Shown: one piece after another, positions 5,598 through 6,764 of the stretch
How the letters are laid out: the number at the start of each line of letters is the position of its first letter
Position numbering within the stretch: the first letter of the stretch is position 1
NCBI GenBank assembly: GCA_946478635.1
Contig: CAMLCX010000267.1
Coordinates: forward strand, 1 to 6,764
DNA length: 6,764 bases
DNA from: an uncultured Pseudomonadota bacterium
GTDB lineage: Bacteria; Desulfobacterota_B; Binatia; UBA9968
Direction: 5' to 3'
Notes under the pieces: model-generated
Databases searched by the model: none
What the model was told of the DNA's origin: nothing
The model's input: only the letters and a program-made list of their open reading frames with translations
Position numbers and translations under genes: made by a program

Positions 5598-6764
5598 TTA
5601 ACTCTTCGCCTGCACTCCCACCTGGGTATCCAAACGATAGAGCTCGTTCGCTTGCTTTTTGTCAACAATGCCCTTGGGCGTGCCGCCGTTCCAAGCCGTC
5701 TCTATCGCGTCCATCACGATCTTGCGAAACTTGATGACGCCTCGGTCGGAAACACCGAGCTGCTCGCCCCGCTCGCCGAGCAGACCCTGGGTGCCCTGGG
5801 TTGCCAGATCTTCTTTACGGACGTTACCCTTGTACGGCATGTACTTGCGCTTGTCATAGGGCTTCACTTCCTGCACCGGCGTTTCCTTCTCACGCAGCGC
5901 CTTGAGTTTCGCGAAGAAGTTCGCTTCCGGTCCTTTGTAATTGTCGGCGGTAAATAGCATGAAGTGCTCGTCATCGTTGGGCGTCACGAACATCCAATGC
6001 TCGCATTGCGAGCCTTCCTTGACGAGAGCCGCGGCGTCGACCTTGGCATGGACGAATTCGGTATCGCCCACTTGAACGATGCTCGGCAAAGCCAGACTCA
6101 TCTCATCGACGAACTCCGTGCCGAGCTCCGGGCCGGGCTTGGTCATGACCACTTTCATGCCGTACTCCATCTCGACGAACTCGAAGTGCGGCATTTCCGT
6201 GTAACTGAAAAATTGATTGCCCCAGGACTGCTGGCCGTAACCCGCGTGGCGGTGCAAAATGCACACATGCGCGGGGTCCGCCGAGTTTTCAAAGAAGTTG
6301 AACCAGTTGTAATCGGCGTGGCGCACGGGCTCGATTTGCCATTGACTGCCGCGGTCAACGAGCGGCGCGTAGTTCGGCAGCGGCGGCGGATTGGTTCCGC
6401 CGGGTCCCAAGTACGCGAAGATCAAGCCGCCGAGTTCCTTTACGGGATAGGAAAGATGCTTCACTTTTTGGCAAAAGTTATTGTCCTTGGGCTCCGCCGG
6501 CATTTCCAGGCATTGGCCGCTCACGTCGAACAACCAACCGTGATACGCGCAGCGCAAACCGCCATCCTCGATATCACCGTACTCCAAGGAGGCGCCGCGA
6601 TGCGGGCAATGCTCGCCGAGCAAGCCGATCTTGCCGGACCGGTCGCGAAACAACACCAGATCTTCGCCAAGGACTTTGACAGCCTGCGGAATATCGTAAA
6701 GCTCCTGCACCGTGCCGACCACGACCCAATAACGGCGAAACCATTCGCCGGCCGGCGTCCCCGG
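5598..6764 (-). CDS. Rieske non-haem iron oxygenase, phthalate-dioxygenase type (5' end beyond window)
   Basis: Oxygenase component of an aromatic-ring hydroxylating or O-demethylating enzyme; 388 residues are visible. The frame is open to the window end and reads PGTPAGEWFRRYW there, the conserved early segment of the phthalate dioxygenase family, so only about 10-20 N-terminal residues should be missing; the GTG at 6722 is internal. Numbering from the first visible residue, the Rieske [2Fe-2S] ligands are Cys53/His55 (CPH) and Cys72/His75 (CAYH). The catalytic iron site is DPAHVCILH (163-171), giving His166 and His171 as ligands and Asp163 as the likely electron-transfer bridge. The third iron ligand is probably in the TPNDDEH stretch (262-268). 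The C-terminal LGVSDRGVIKFRK is also family-typical. It must receive electrons from a reductase not seen here. Position upstream of the lyase operon suggests a joint pathway, but a 307-base spacer intervenes. The substrate is unknown. Confidence 0.93.
   Translation of the reverse strand, partial: PGTPAGEWFRRYWVVVGTVQELYDIPQAVKVLGEDLVLFRDRSGKIGLLGEHCPHRGASLEYGDIEDGGLRCAYHGWLFDVSGQCLEMPAEPKDNNFCQKVKHLSYPVKELGGLIFAYLGPGGTNPPPLPNYAPLVDRGSQWQIEPVRHADYNWFNFFENSADPAHVCILHRHAGYGQQSWGNQFFSYTEMPHFEFVEMEYGMKVVMTKPGPELGTEFVDEMSLALPSIVQVGDTEFVHAKVDAAALVKEGSQCEHWMFVTPNDDEHFMLFTADNYKGPEANFFAKLKALREKETPVQEVKPYDKRKYMPYKGNVRKEDLATQGTQGLLGERGEQLGVSDRGVIKFRKIVMDAIETAWNGGTPKGIVDKKQANELYRLDTQVGVQAKS

Noticed and set aside
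6720..6722. GTG as the start of the Rieske gene
   Set aside because: The frame remains open to the window edge and encodes the conserved GTPAGEWFRRYW segment, so the real start is outside.

Overview
The window is a stretch of bacterial chromosome, moderately GC-rich by eye, with every recognisable gene on the minus strand. The gene types are a phthalate-dioxygenase-type Rieske oxygenase, a DapA-superfamily lyase, a split thiamine-diphosphate decarboxylase, a NitT/TauT-type periplasmic binding protein and a molybdenum hydroxylase large subunit. From general familiarity, this mix suits an uncultured soil or sediment bacterium with many catabolic and uptake paralogues, such as a Binatota/deltaproteobacterial, Tectomicrobia or Rokubacteria-like lineage or a betaproteobacterium. 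No rRNA or other phylogenetic marker is present, so the assignment is only a guess. The predicted signal peptide shows that the cell has a Sec-dependent export route.

Layout in transcription order, from high to low coordinates: (1) 6764-5598, a Rieske non-haem iron oxygenase missing its first residues beyond the window edge. (2) 5597-5291, a 307-base intergenic region filled with short inverted-repeat elements, one of which looks like a terminator. (3) 5290-4400, a DapA/N-acetylneuraminate lyase superfamily protein with a strong ribosome binding site. (4) 4385-3786 and 3768-3262, the diphosphate-binding and pyrimidine-binding halves of a ComDE/phosphonopyruvate-decarboxylase-like enzyme, in the reverse of the usual order. 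(5) 3239-2265, a secreted SsuA/TauA-like substrate-binding protein. (6) 2268-1, a xanthine-dehydrogenase-family molybdopterin subunit that starts at TTG inside the preceding stop codon and runs off the left edge.

Genes 3 to 6 are packed with gaps of 14, 17 and 22 bases and then a 4-base overlap, so they are probably one operon of five cistrons. The Rieske gene is separated by the repeat-rich spacer and may be a separate transcript.

The enzymes suggest an inferred scheme: the binding protein captures a small organic compound, the Rieske enzyme oxygenates it, the lyase cleaves or dehydrates a 2-oxo acid intermediate, the ThDP enzyme decarboxylates a 2-oxo acid to an aldehyde, and the molybdenum enzyme oxidises an aldehyde or hydroxylates a ring. 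The substrate cannot be read from the sequence. The ABC permease and ATPase, the Rieske reductase, and the FeS and FAD subunits of the molybdenum enzyme are all absent from the window.
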